A stretch of DNA of 64,000 nt, from contig WHVD01000016.1 in the NCBI GenBank assembly GCA_015178975.1, positions 868,001-932,000 of the forward strand, in the 5' to 3' direction. Each line of letters starts with the position of its first letter. The stretch's first letter is position 1. This stretch comes from Hysterangium stoloniferum (taxonomy: Eukaryota > Basidiomycota > Agaricomycetes > Hysterangiales > Hysterangiaceae). Below, in pieces: positions 55,730-64,000 of this stretch. The translations under genes were made by a program, and so were the position numbers. Below the pieces are notes generated by a model. That model saw only the letters and a list, made by a program, of their open reading frames with translations. It was not told the DNA's origin and did no database searches.

Positions 55730-56884
55730 CTGACCCGTGTCACTGCGGATCCCTTATCTTTATGCTGCCACGAGATTTGGCTTGCGGAAGATGAAGATAA
55801 AAATATCTGTGAAAGGAAGTTAGGTTTATTCACAAATAATTAGTGGCTATATGTATACCACTTGGCTTTTAAGAGCATTCGACTCCTGCTTGAGACTCGG
55901 TTTGCAGACCACTGGCGCTCCGAAGTCCATTCTCGAGGAGCCTTTATATTCTTCTAACGCCTCTTCATAAAATGGCTGAGTTATTGACGAGCCTCCCTTG
56001 TGGGGCAAGCTTATCATGCATTCTGCATAGCAACAATCTATAAATATCTAAAAGAAGTTACTGAGAAATCCTCAAAATAAATAGAATATAATTTGTCTCA
56101 CCAATACGGATTGTATACTATCTGGTAAGTTTTTAATCAAAAATTCCTCCAAAGTCTAATTTAAATGAGGATTGTTCAGGTAAGCTAGTGGAATGAAGAA
56201 AGGCAAGACTCACGCTTCCGTAAATATACCGATCCTTGAGAAAGGACCCAGTTCCGCCTACCACGTCAACAGGGATAATTACTAGGAACATCCTCATTAA
56301 TTCCAGAAATCTCAGAAGCGGTACATTAATACCCCCAGACGTCGTCCCATTCCCATTGTCAATTCGTAACCCGTGGCCAATATCTAGAATAAATCAATTT
56401 TGTATCAGCGCACGGCCCAGCACTCGGAGAATAAAGCATTACTTAAACTCACACCAGAAAAAGTATCGATCTCCATGTACGGTGTCGACAAATAATTTCC
56501 TTAACGTCTCAAGCTGCATTCACTTCAGGGTCACAAAGAGCATGCTAGAAAAAGACTGGACACCCACTATGTTATTATAGGTAGGCATTGCAAATTTCTT
56601 GTGGTCGCAATCAGAAAGAATTATGATGTCTTCGTCCTTATAATTGAAATGACACTCTATGGGAATAAATGTTATTAATGAACGAGGTGGCATAAAATTA
56701 CACAGCATACTAAGAAGTTTCCACATGAGTTTAAGATGTTTACGCGGTCCAGGAAGCGAGAAATCTTCCCCCCACTCTCCTTTTAGCCCCTCATACCCAA
56801 TAGCGACTAGCACAGCAATTTTGCGGGGGCAACGTATGGCATTCAACAACGGGGACTTCTGTCTTCGTGAATGCCACTGGCTGT
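55730..56884 (-). CDS. Caspase-like gene 5, diverged active site
   Basis: Minus-strand exons: RKIAVLVAIGYEGLKGEWGE..HLKLMWKLL (about 56700-56850), HFNYKDEDIIILSDCDHKKF (56590-56660), LETLRKLFVDTVHGDRYFFW (56460-56520), DIGHGLRIDNGNGTTSGG (56230-56390; His kept), LEEFLIKNLPDSIQS (about 56105-56150), FIDCCYAECMISLPH (about 56000-56040; Cys kept but HSG replaced by YAE), and QISWQHKDKGSAVTR (55735-55790). The true first exon was not found; the ends are approximate. Spacing and order match the C14 fold. Loss of HSG makes reduced or absent protease activity likely (inference). Confidence 0.62.
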
Positions 56885-57153
56885 GATCCACTTCTTCTCG
56901 AGTCTCCTCAGAGACAAGACCATTCGACAGATATCTGAAATCGTATGTAATTTGGTTGTCGAGTTACTAACCACATAATTGCGACAATAGCATACCCCTC
57001 AGTGTCGTGAACAATTAGATTGTCATTAATCTTTGTGAAATTCCTAGAAGACGAAACACAGTTAAGAGTATTTAGAGATGGTAGATGTTTTGTGTTACTC
57101 CGCATCAGCAAGTGAGTGCTGGTTCTGGAGCTTTGTCTGTTAGGATGAATCAA

Positions 57154-58003
57154 AGTAACAAGCTAATAAAACCACTCGCTTTTTGACCAAGGGGCTACAT
57201 TATATTTTTGGAATTTAAAGCCTTAACCTTCTTCAACCCTGGAACGAGAATCCCTCGGGTTGATCCGTTGGTGGCTGTACGCTTTCAACCCCCGTTATCA
57301 GCTTAAGCTTTTTTTAACTTTTATACGAACAGTTCTGCGGAGTTTTCCGACAGTCATGGTCCAATATTGTCCAAATGGCGGACAAGGAGTCGTATTCTTT
57401 GTCGCTCTTACTATCCTAAGTCCGTTGCCACCATAGTCAACCCGGCAGGGAGCTGATGCGAATGTGACGTAAAGAAAAAAACCGCCACAACTAAGGTAGG
57501 AACTCCCTTGCCTCAAACTGATCAAGATATATTTGAAAAATAAGATGTGCTTTTATACTAACTTACTAACTGGTGTGTGCTGATAAGGTGAGGCTCCTGG
57601 GCGGGCCTGAACACGTGTGTCAGCGCGTGAAATGGTTACTATGGATCCAAAATAGCCTGAAGTGACGCTGCAATCTACTGTTAATAAGTTATATTATATT
57701 ATTTGACGCCTAAATAAATAAGTGGTTTTTGTTGAGGTACCTAGAACCATTCTCCTGCTCTTCGAGAAATGCTAAATCCCAATCACTAAGCATATCAAAC
57801 GCCACGAGTTTATGTGAGGTTACCACGGGCGAGGTAATTTGTCGCCCAAGTATGGTGAGACTCATCTCGCTGTCTTGTGTTTAAAGCATTAGATAGCTCT
57901 GACCAATACATGACGAACCGATTAAAGTGAGTTATGCGCCTGTACTTTGAGGTAAATATGATGGAGGAAAAATTGGCCAGTGAGCCTATCCGATAATTTA
58001 CTA
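57154..58003. other. Intergenic stretch
   Basis: One small minus-strand frame (57298-57525, ending KVKKSLS) has no ATG at its upstream edge and no recognisable domain. Nothing else is seen. Confidence 0.4.
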
Positions 58004-58046
58004 AACTGAATTGTTCCTAATATGAATATCAGGAACCAATTCAGTT
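58004..58046. repeat. 43-bp near-perfect palindrome
   Basis: Arms 58004-58023 and 58026-58046 (AACTGAATTG-TTCCT.ATAT and its complement) differ by one base and one gap. Related to the palindrome at 21209-21242. Just after it, attagttgcaaatactctct matches the inverse of 22314-22333. Confidence 0.75.
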
Positions 58047-58742
58047 TTGCTGATATATATTAGTTGCAAATACTCTCTATTAAATACCTGTAAAGGTATT
58101 ACTGATCGTTATTTCGGCGCGTGCTCGCCGGGCGGCGTCTGTATATATTTATACACTCTTGGCATGGGAATAGATATCAATTCACGGTCTCAATATGAGG
58201 GTATATTTCTGAAGGTCTATCTTGATTTAAAGATGATATCACTTATTACTTCCATATACTTAATTCCTGCTGGTGGAGCGCCGTGTTGACTTTTCTGGGA
58301 TTTGGGTTAGCGAGGGATCACGAGCATTAGGGCGAGTTCACAGTCGATTGTTACGACTCGGCATCCCGGCCCCAAATCTCATCCCATTAGGCTCTTATGC
58401 GCCGTACCGTCCCCCAGACACGCACTCAGACTTTTAAAATGTGTAATCATCAATTTCTAATTCTCCTGCCATAATGAGACAAATTTCTGTTGCTGTATTT
58501 AATTAAGTTTTTATACAAAAAGTCTTATTATCTGGACCAAAAAGGAGATGTGTAAGAATAAAATTCATTAGGATATGACTCTGTGACATTATTGTTGAAA
58601 TAGGATGGATAGTAACTTGCAGGATTCCCGGTGTTGATGGCAGCGAGTTGAGGGGGTCGACCGGTGCTGATGGCGAAGCGTGTGGTGACTGGATCATTTA
58701 ACACTGGGTAAAGGGGGGCTATAGGATATGTTTGTGAATTTT

Positions 58743-58904
58743 TGTTAGATATTTTGGGAGTCTTAATGTATAAGGGCAAAGCACATTATTGTATAACACT
58801 CACTACATGACGTTTATATACCTAAATACCTAATTCAATCTCAGAATCAAACATCTGAGACAATACCGGAGTCTCGCAGCTTCTATGGCTCGCAGACTCC
58901 AACA
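58743..58904 (-). repeat. TRIM 3' LTR
   Basis: A 162 bp unit, TGTTAGATATT to GACTCCAACA, with polypurine tract adjoining at 58905-58914. Confidence 0.92.
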
Positions 58905-59446
58905 CTCCCCCTCGAGCCTTAGAAGCTCGCACTACTATTCGACCATACATAGGTCGACCAATGTCGTTCCAAACGACCGGGGAGTTATCCGAATGGTATA
59001 AGGTCATGTTTAGTGAGTCCCGCTCTCACGAACCTGCCCAGGTCCTCCTCACCCCTGAACACTCTTCCGTAATGCACTACAGCTCCCTAAGACTCTACTA
59101 GTCATAGCATTCTCTCCGGTAGAGATTTCCTATCCCTCCGGCTCACGATACCTGTCGGGCTGCCATCCTCGGGCTCGACGGCTCCGGAACATACATATCT
59201 TCGGCACCTCAGTCAGCCAGGTCATCGCAGCGTTATCTGGAGCATATTCGTATGTGCAAGGGATTGCGTCGTTTGACGCCAGAGGTGAGGACTACAAATC
59301 GACAGCGTGCAACTGGAAAATCTGCTGATCTTATGCAGCTTCGCGCAGTGGCATTGGTGGCGATTCCGAAAAAATGCTGTCTAACCAGGGTAACCGGTGG
59401 CTCTCCGGGATGTGCTCGCATTAAGACTCCACCGCCTTCGCAGACG

Positions 59447-59458
59447 GGGCCCATAACC
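59447..59458 (-). promoter_or_regulatory. TRIM primer-binding site (half initiator tRNA type)
   Basis: The minus strand reads GGTTATGGGCCC, identical to the copia site as I recall it, which pairs with the anticodon-loop end of a cleaved initiator tRNA-Met. The same site occurs at 51842-51853, and a one-base variant in copia-2. Confidence 0.75.
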
Positions 59459-59620
59459 TGTTAGATATTTTGGGAGTCTTAATGTATAAGGGCAAAGCAC
59501 ATTATTGTATAACACTCACTACATGACGTTTATATACCTAAATACCTAATTCAATCTCAGAATCAAACATCTGAGACAATACCGGAGTCTCGCAGCTTCT
59601 ATGGCTCGCAGACTCCAACA
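59459..59620 (-). repeat. TRIM 5' LTR
   Basis: A 162 bp unit, identical to 58743-58904, next to the primer-binding site. Confidence 0.92.
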
Positions 59621-60225
59621 ATTTTGTGTTAAAATTTCGGGCCCTACACGAGGAAAGGAAATGGCGAGTTGTGGATTCGTGCAGGTACTTGTATTGCGAT
59701 GATTGCGAAGCAGCATACCCTGCTGGGATCCACTCAGCGCCAACGGGAATTTAGCAAATAATTCCTCATTCTCTCGCAAATCATTCCTTTGCTATATTAA
59801 TTAGATACTGTTTGAGGGCTAATTGTCATATTGATGGCAGTTTTCGACATTGCCAGGAGGTTTTCCTTCTAATTTTCATAATGCTTGTGTTCCGGCTACT
59901 ACATTTTAATATCATTTGTCTGGGAGTTTATCAATTTATTTATAATGAATAAAAGTAGCTGGGGGCTCAATGAGGCGATATGACACCGGTACGACGTAGC
60001 GAATATTGATGTGATCAGATCTGTGGCCGGGATGCCGAGTCGTAACAATCGACTGAGTCCTGCATTAGGGCTCGGGTCGCTGCGGTTTGGAATTCACCGC
60101 GTATTTTGGGTTATATAAGGTCTATTTGTATTTTTAGTCCTTATCCGTTTACAACGAGTACTGCCACCTCACTCAGACAAACGGAAAGTTATACGGTCTA
60201 GGAACAGCACCACGAAAACTTAACA

Positions 60226-61528
60226 CGCCGAGCGTGGGACCACTTTCCGGGAACGCCCCGAATCATCGTGTTCGGAACTCCATCACGTCGTTTAAGTCTT
60301 TATGCGACGAGGCGTCGTACAGTGCAAGAATAGCCAAGCTCGTCATTGGGTGCCTATATATCTGAGATTCCAATTATGGGCGCGTCGGATACTAAGGCGC
60401 TACATTGCAATGAAGGCCGTTCCAAAGGTCGAATGACTTTCCGTTTGGCAAAGTAAAAAGGCCACGTGGATTTCGACTCCACCAATTATACATCGCATCC
60501 CGAATTCGGGGTCGGTTAAGGACGCATAAACTCTAAACCCTCACAGGTCGGTTTTAACTCGCTTAAGGATCCGACGCGAGGTTGGCAAGGATTATATTAC
60601 GCGCAACAAGGATCGACGAATCTCCTGGATTCGGAGCGCAGTAATATTAATTAATCAAGCGAATAAGAGAACCTAAATAGAACACGATAGGGTGATAATA
60701 AGAATTCGGCTTTGTCCGGTGGTTTTCTCAACGCGTTAGTCATACGTATTCTGAGATCGAGGATTCAATCCTGAGGCAGCGGCTATCACGTTGGCACTGC
60801 GCCAGTGCCAATCATTCTCTTGTTCCAACTCGCCATGTGATGTCGCTGTCTGCCGTGTCTCGGATCTTATACCACGCTTTGTATAAGCCATAAGAAATAA
60901 TTGAGACACACGGTTGAAGGCACTGTCGATGAGGCCATGAGTCTTCAGGTGACATAGCTAATACAGATCTAGTACCTCGCCATAGCTGTCCTACCAATAT
61001 TGAAGGTGGTACTGTATCGAGAGCGATGTGACCTCATGTGATGGTAGTTATCTTAATGCAATTGATATGAGATATACATAAGGGACGGAAAGAGATCAAT
61101 CCACAGCATTCAAAAATATCGAAAGTCGACAGGAGGCAGAGAAAGATTGACAGAGCCTGTGAGAAATAGAATACCAGGAAGATGTAAAACGAAAGTTGTT
61201 GCTTGCAGAGTAACACTAGCCGTGCTAATCATTTTTAGCAGATTTATAACACTCACTAATAATTCATGAAAGCTGTCAGACCAGGTAAAATCACTAGCTC
61301 TTCCCCCAAGTTGGTATTTACAGGTGATATATAATATGTTCTCAAAGTCCACTGTGACAATTAGGAGGATGGTGTATAACCTAATATACACACATCTACT
61401 AAGAAAAATGGCAACATCATTATCGTATAAATATAAATACTATTCGTTCCCTGGGAAGTCCATTCCAAGTGTTATTGGCGCAATAAATACGTATCTGAGG
61501 AAGGACCCCGAAATAACTTCCGTCGTAG
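60226..61528. other. Intergenic stretch
   Basis: CpG-rich host-type sequence. No gene supported. A minus-strand frame at 61110-61391 has hydrophobic stretches but lacks a domain or clear splice frame. Confidence 0.4.
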
Positions 61529-63665
61529 TTATAACGAGAAAATAGCCGACATATCCTGAATATTGAAGTGAGTGCTCTCATAAACTATGCAGACAAAGAA
61601 AAAGCTGACTGGATAATTGTTGAATCCCATCTGCATATATATCGTCAACAACATGAACCAGGAAAACAATCAAGCAATGATACCTGAGGTTCTTGTATAA
61701 CACATCTGCCGTTCTCCCCCATATGGGGACAATTCGATCGGATCATATCACTAACGAAACATGAAATGAAATGTCAAGACTTTCGGTTATATCATTGGTT
61801 AAAGGCACATACGTCAGATTCCCAAGCAAACTCTCGTAGCTTTGGGACGGCTGGTCCGCTGAATGAAGTGGAGAGAGTAAGTCGCATTCCCGAGAAGTGG
61901 CAAGTCAAACGTACTTAGGGTTCTGATAAAATTCTTCAAAATGAAAATTAACCAGCGTCAGAGATATTACTACTGTGTCCGACCACTTACCCTTGTCATT
62001 AAGGAGCCAGCCGTGTTCTGCCACGATGATTGTCCATCGGACGAAGAAGATATTGAGACCTAGCGAAAGAGACGAGTTAATCATAGAGTCCGCCAAAAAA
62101 TAATGGGACAAACGCGCCACGTGCGCCAAGAATGGTTTTGCGAAATCGATATGAGCCTCGTGGATGCAGGTTTCTTGTCGACGAGGAGGTCGTCCAACCT
62201 TAGCGTAAGGTAAATCTATACATCGTTCGTAAGTCGCCGTATATCATTTACAAATGTGTACAACACACTCAAATAGCCAGGGCCGGCACTATTCGCCCGT
62301 CTGGGACGGCGGATCGGAACTCGCCATGGTTTTTTATCCAGTCCAGGGGTAATAGGCCAATTGTAGGGTAGATCCAGCATGGTCCCGGCATTGCAACAAT
62401 CAAATAGTGCCTATGTCGTTATGTTAAAGTTTGTATCGATAGGGCGTATGTGAATTTACTATTAATTGTGCCTCGAGTGGTAAAGACGAGACGAGGATCT
62501 TCCATAAAGTCTAAAAATTCAGGAATATAACCTAGTAAGAATACTGCAAGGAAGCTGACTCACATCATCAAGAATAACATTTTTATATCGGTCCCGAGAC
62601 ATTCGTTGTGTACCCTCGACGTACCGCCAGTCACATGGCATTATACCTACATAATTAAAGGCTGAGAACTTGTGCACATTTATAGGAATACTATAATTAA
62701 CATTCATCTCGACCATCAGACTCCTTTCCCTTGTCATTAATAACTTGACAGCCGTGTCCGCTATCTAGAAACCAATAATATTCATAATAGTTTCACTAGA
62801 TCATTGAAATGAAGCGGCTATCACTTACACCAGACGAAGTAACGGTCTTCGGCGGTGGCCCCAGCGACCAAATCCTCAAGTTTATTCACCTAGGTATAAC
62901 AGAGCGGATCAATTTTCACAGCTAAAATACGTGTGAACGGATTGCCTACAATGTTATCGTGGGTAGGCGGGATATGGCCTAATTTACCATCATCGGCGAG
63001 GATAACGATGTTTTCCTCGGTATACTGATGCTTCACTATACATGTGTGAGATATTATTCAATTAAAATATTCATGACACACTAATAAAACGTTTGATTTC
63101 CTCAAGGTCTATAAGCGGCGCTGGAAGCTCGAAGTCTTGTCCATCCTCGCCTTTCTGGCCTTTATAGGAAATCGCAATCAATACAGCCTTACGACGCGGC
63201 ATGCGACGAATTTCATTGCGCTGGGAGTCTTCACGAATGAAGAGTTGACCGGACTCATCAGTGTAGTTCTGAAAAGGAATCAGTTCAGAGCAGTAATTAT
63301 TGGTGTGAAATAAGACGACATGTGAAGTAGTGTCGTTAAGACCAAAGCACCTTGTCAGTATTTAACTTGATATTTACTTCAAGAGTGTTGTCTTTGAATA
63401 TGATGTTACGTATGTTTGCGGACCGGTAGAGACATTGAGCGTCATTAAATTTCAAGGGAAAGCCATCGGGTGTAAATAGACTTGATAAATATGACGGGGA
63501 ACCGGGACGTTCGACAGGGTGTCTCAAGATCCTGGGAGGAAGAGGAACGCAGCTAGACATGTCAGAAGCGTCGAGATGGGCGTCCATGTTCAAATAAGGG
63601 GGATGTCCCGGGAGCAGAATGTTTAAATAGGATTGTCCAGGTATATGATCAAAATTATTTGGCAA
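61529..63665 (-). CDS. Caspase-like gene 4 (Peptidase_C14) with N-terminal extension
   Basis: The N-terminal exon (63336-63665, ATG at 63665 or an earlier exon) reads MPNNFDHIPGQSYLN and is not found in genes 1-3. The next exon has RRKAVLIAISYKGQKGEDGQ (63110-63270), then HQYTEENIVILADDGKLGH, VNKLEDLVAGATAEDRYFVW, SGHGCQVINDKGKE (about 62715-62760, catalytic His), PCDWRYVEGTQRMSRDRYKN (62560-62640) and ALFDCCNAGTMLDLPYNW (about 62350-62410, Cys kept, HSG changed to NAG). Later exons carry LSLGLNIFFVRWTIIVAEHGW (62020-62090, hydrophobic), an end module with CVIQEPQ (about 61685-61705), and a last exon stopping at 61529. Introns have GT..AG ends. Activity is uncertain because of the altered cysteine loop. 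Confidence 0.72.
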
Positions 63666-64000
63666 AAGTGTAGTCTTGCGACAATGCCGGATATCGGTGT
63701 CTGAAAAGGGGGAGGCGCAGCCTTCTTAAACAGTTACAGATTAATTTGCTGCTTATGATGCATCGCGTGTCACGATTTAAGCCTCTCACCCTGAACTTGG
63801 GCTGGTATCCTGGATCGGGATCGGGGAATACATGAGGCATTGCCTGGACTGGTACAGCCCCCATAGTTATATTAGTAACACTTGAAGCTTGAGGAAGGAA
63901 CCACAACAGATGCTTGGTTGGTGGCGAAGCTATATTTGTTCGTTACTGAGCAAGGTCCGCTGTAAAAAAGCAATGCCCACTGTGGCACATGTTGAAATGC
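63666..64000 (-). other. Upstream region of caspase-like gene 4, possible first exon
   Basis: A minus-strand open stretch MGAVPVQAMPHVFPDPDPGYQPKF (written in pieces here: MGAVPVQAMPHV, then FPDPDPGYQPKF; 63790-63860) ends at a GT donor and may be an earlier exon. I could not join its frame to 63665 cleanly, so it is not added to the gene. Confidence 0.35.

Larger units (their letters stand above)
58743..59620 (-). mobile_element. TRIM-like miniature copia element with identical LTRs
   Basis: Two 162 bp LTRs (58743-58904, 59459-59620) appear identical base for base and flank a 554 bp non-coding interior. Target duplication ATTTT is at 58738-58742 and 59621-59625. On the minus strand the primer site GGTTATGGGCCC (59447-59458) follows the 5' LTR and the polypurine tract CGAGGGGGAG (58905-58914) precedes the 3' LTR. 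Without gag or pol, it must borrow enzymes from a copia element. Confidence 0.92.
58333..60061. mobile_element. Non-autonomous Mutator-like element in the LTR
   Basis: Terminal inverted repeats include an exact 31-bp core (left from 58340, right to about 60056; CAGTCGATTGTTACGACTCG is its start) and weaker similarity for about 15 bp more. A 9-bp duplication GCATTAGGG flanks it (58324-58332, 60062-60070). Nine-base duplications with long inverted ends suggest Mutator-like elements. No transposase is present. Confidence 0.78.
58284..60225 (+). repeat. Solo LTR S split by nested elements, target duplication CGCCG
   Basis: The outer pieces 58284-58332 and 60062-60225 together equal the 197 bp solo LTR at 21748. 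They begin TGTTGACTTTTC and end GAAAACTTAACA, flanked by CGCCG (58279-58283, 60226-60230). Confidence 0.93.

Noticed and set aside
57298-57525. Small frame sharing NTTP.CPFGQ-like residues with 13786-13986
   Set aside because: Shared stretch is too short and frames differ; could be chance.
58333-60061. hAT-type assignment of the nested TIR element
   Set aside because: Duplication is 9 bp rather than 8 and the inverted ends are long; Mutator-like fits better, though without transposase this stays provisional.
1-64000. tRNA or rRNA genes
   Set aside because: Scanned by eye for A/B boxes and conserved rRNA blocks; only a truncated A-box-like piece (40493-40523) was seen.

Overview
The window looks like a piece of a filamentous basidiomycete chromosome. 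The closest match I recognise is the Cantharellales (Rhizoctonia/Ceratobasidium type). The reasons are many 45-70 bp spliceosomal introns with GT..AG ends, a cluster of Peptidase_C14 (caspase-like) genes typical of those genomes, and Ty3/gypsy chromoviruses, Ty1/copia and Tc1-like elements. The species is inferred; no organelle or rRNA marker is present. Intron and exon edges were called by eye from splice sites, frame and comparison between paralogues.

Layout. (1) 1-13081 is transposon mosaic: gypsy LTR B, a Tc1-like element carrying a solo LTR A, a decayed gypsy gag interrupted by solo LTR D, and a copia element (copia-2, 6144-13081, target duplication AGTAG) that carries a second, 5'-truncated copia. 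(2) 13082-22470 is a gene block on the minus strand: caspase-like gene 1 (14164-16149), a GST-like gene (17055-18483) with a 184 bp solo LTR just upstream, and caspase-like gene 2 (19222-21053). (3) 22660-52085 is a second transposon mosaic: LTR E with three nested insertions, gypsy-A (27975-34317, target duplication TATAT), a ~2 kb solo LTR (LTR G) carrying a minisatellite and a 12-unit array of small hairpins, four more gypsy LTR families, and Tc1 elements nested inside one another. (4) 52090-58280 holds a second copy of the caspase gene 2 block (gene 3, 52719-54523) without the GST gene, and a diverged caspase-like gene 5. (5) 58284-60225 is a three-level nest: a solo LTR split by a Mutator-like element that is itself split by a miniature LTR retrotransposon with identical LTRs. 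(6) 60226-64000 holds caspase-like gene 4.

The host genes encode five C14 proteins plus two 3' remnants. Four of them (genes 1-4) share an architecture: N-terminal beta strand (alcVGisYKGQ type), catalytic His in GHG, catalytic Cys in DxC, hydrophobic segment in genes 2-4, and a C-terminal module ending in W(I/V)xQEPQ-type sequence followed by a short last exon. Genes 4 and 5 keep the His/Cys pair but lose the HSG that normally follows the cysteine.

The transposon mosaics are CpG-poor and full of stops and frameshifts, while the gene blocks and the nested TRIM keep CpG. That contrast points to CpG-directed mutation of repeats. The most unusual items are the hairpin array with compensatory stem changes in LTR G, and an 11-nt self-priming arrangement in the gypsy elements.
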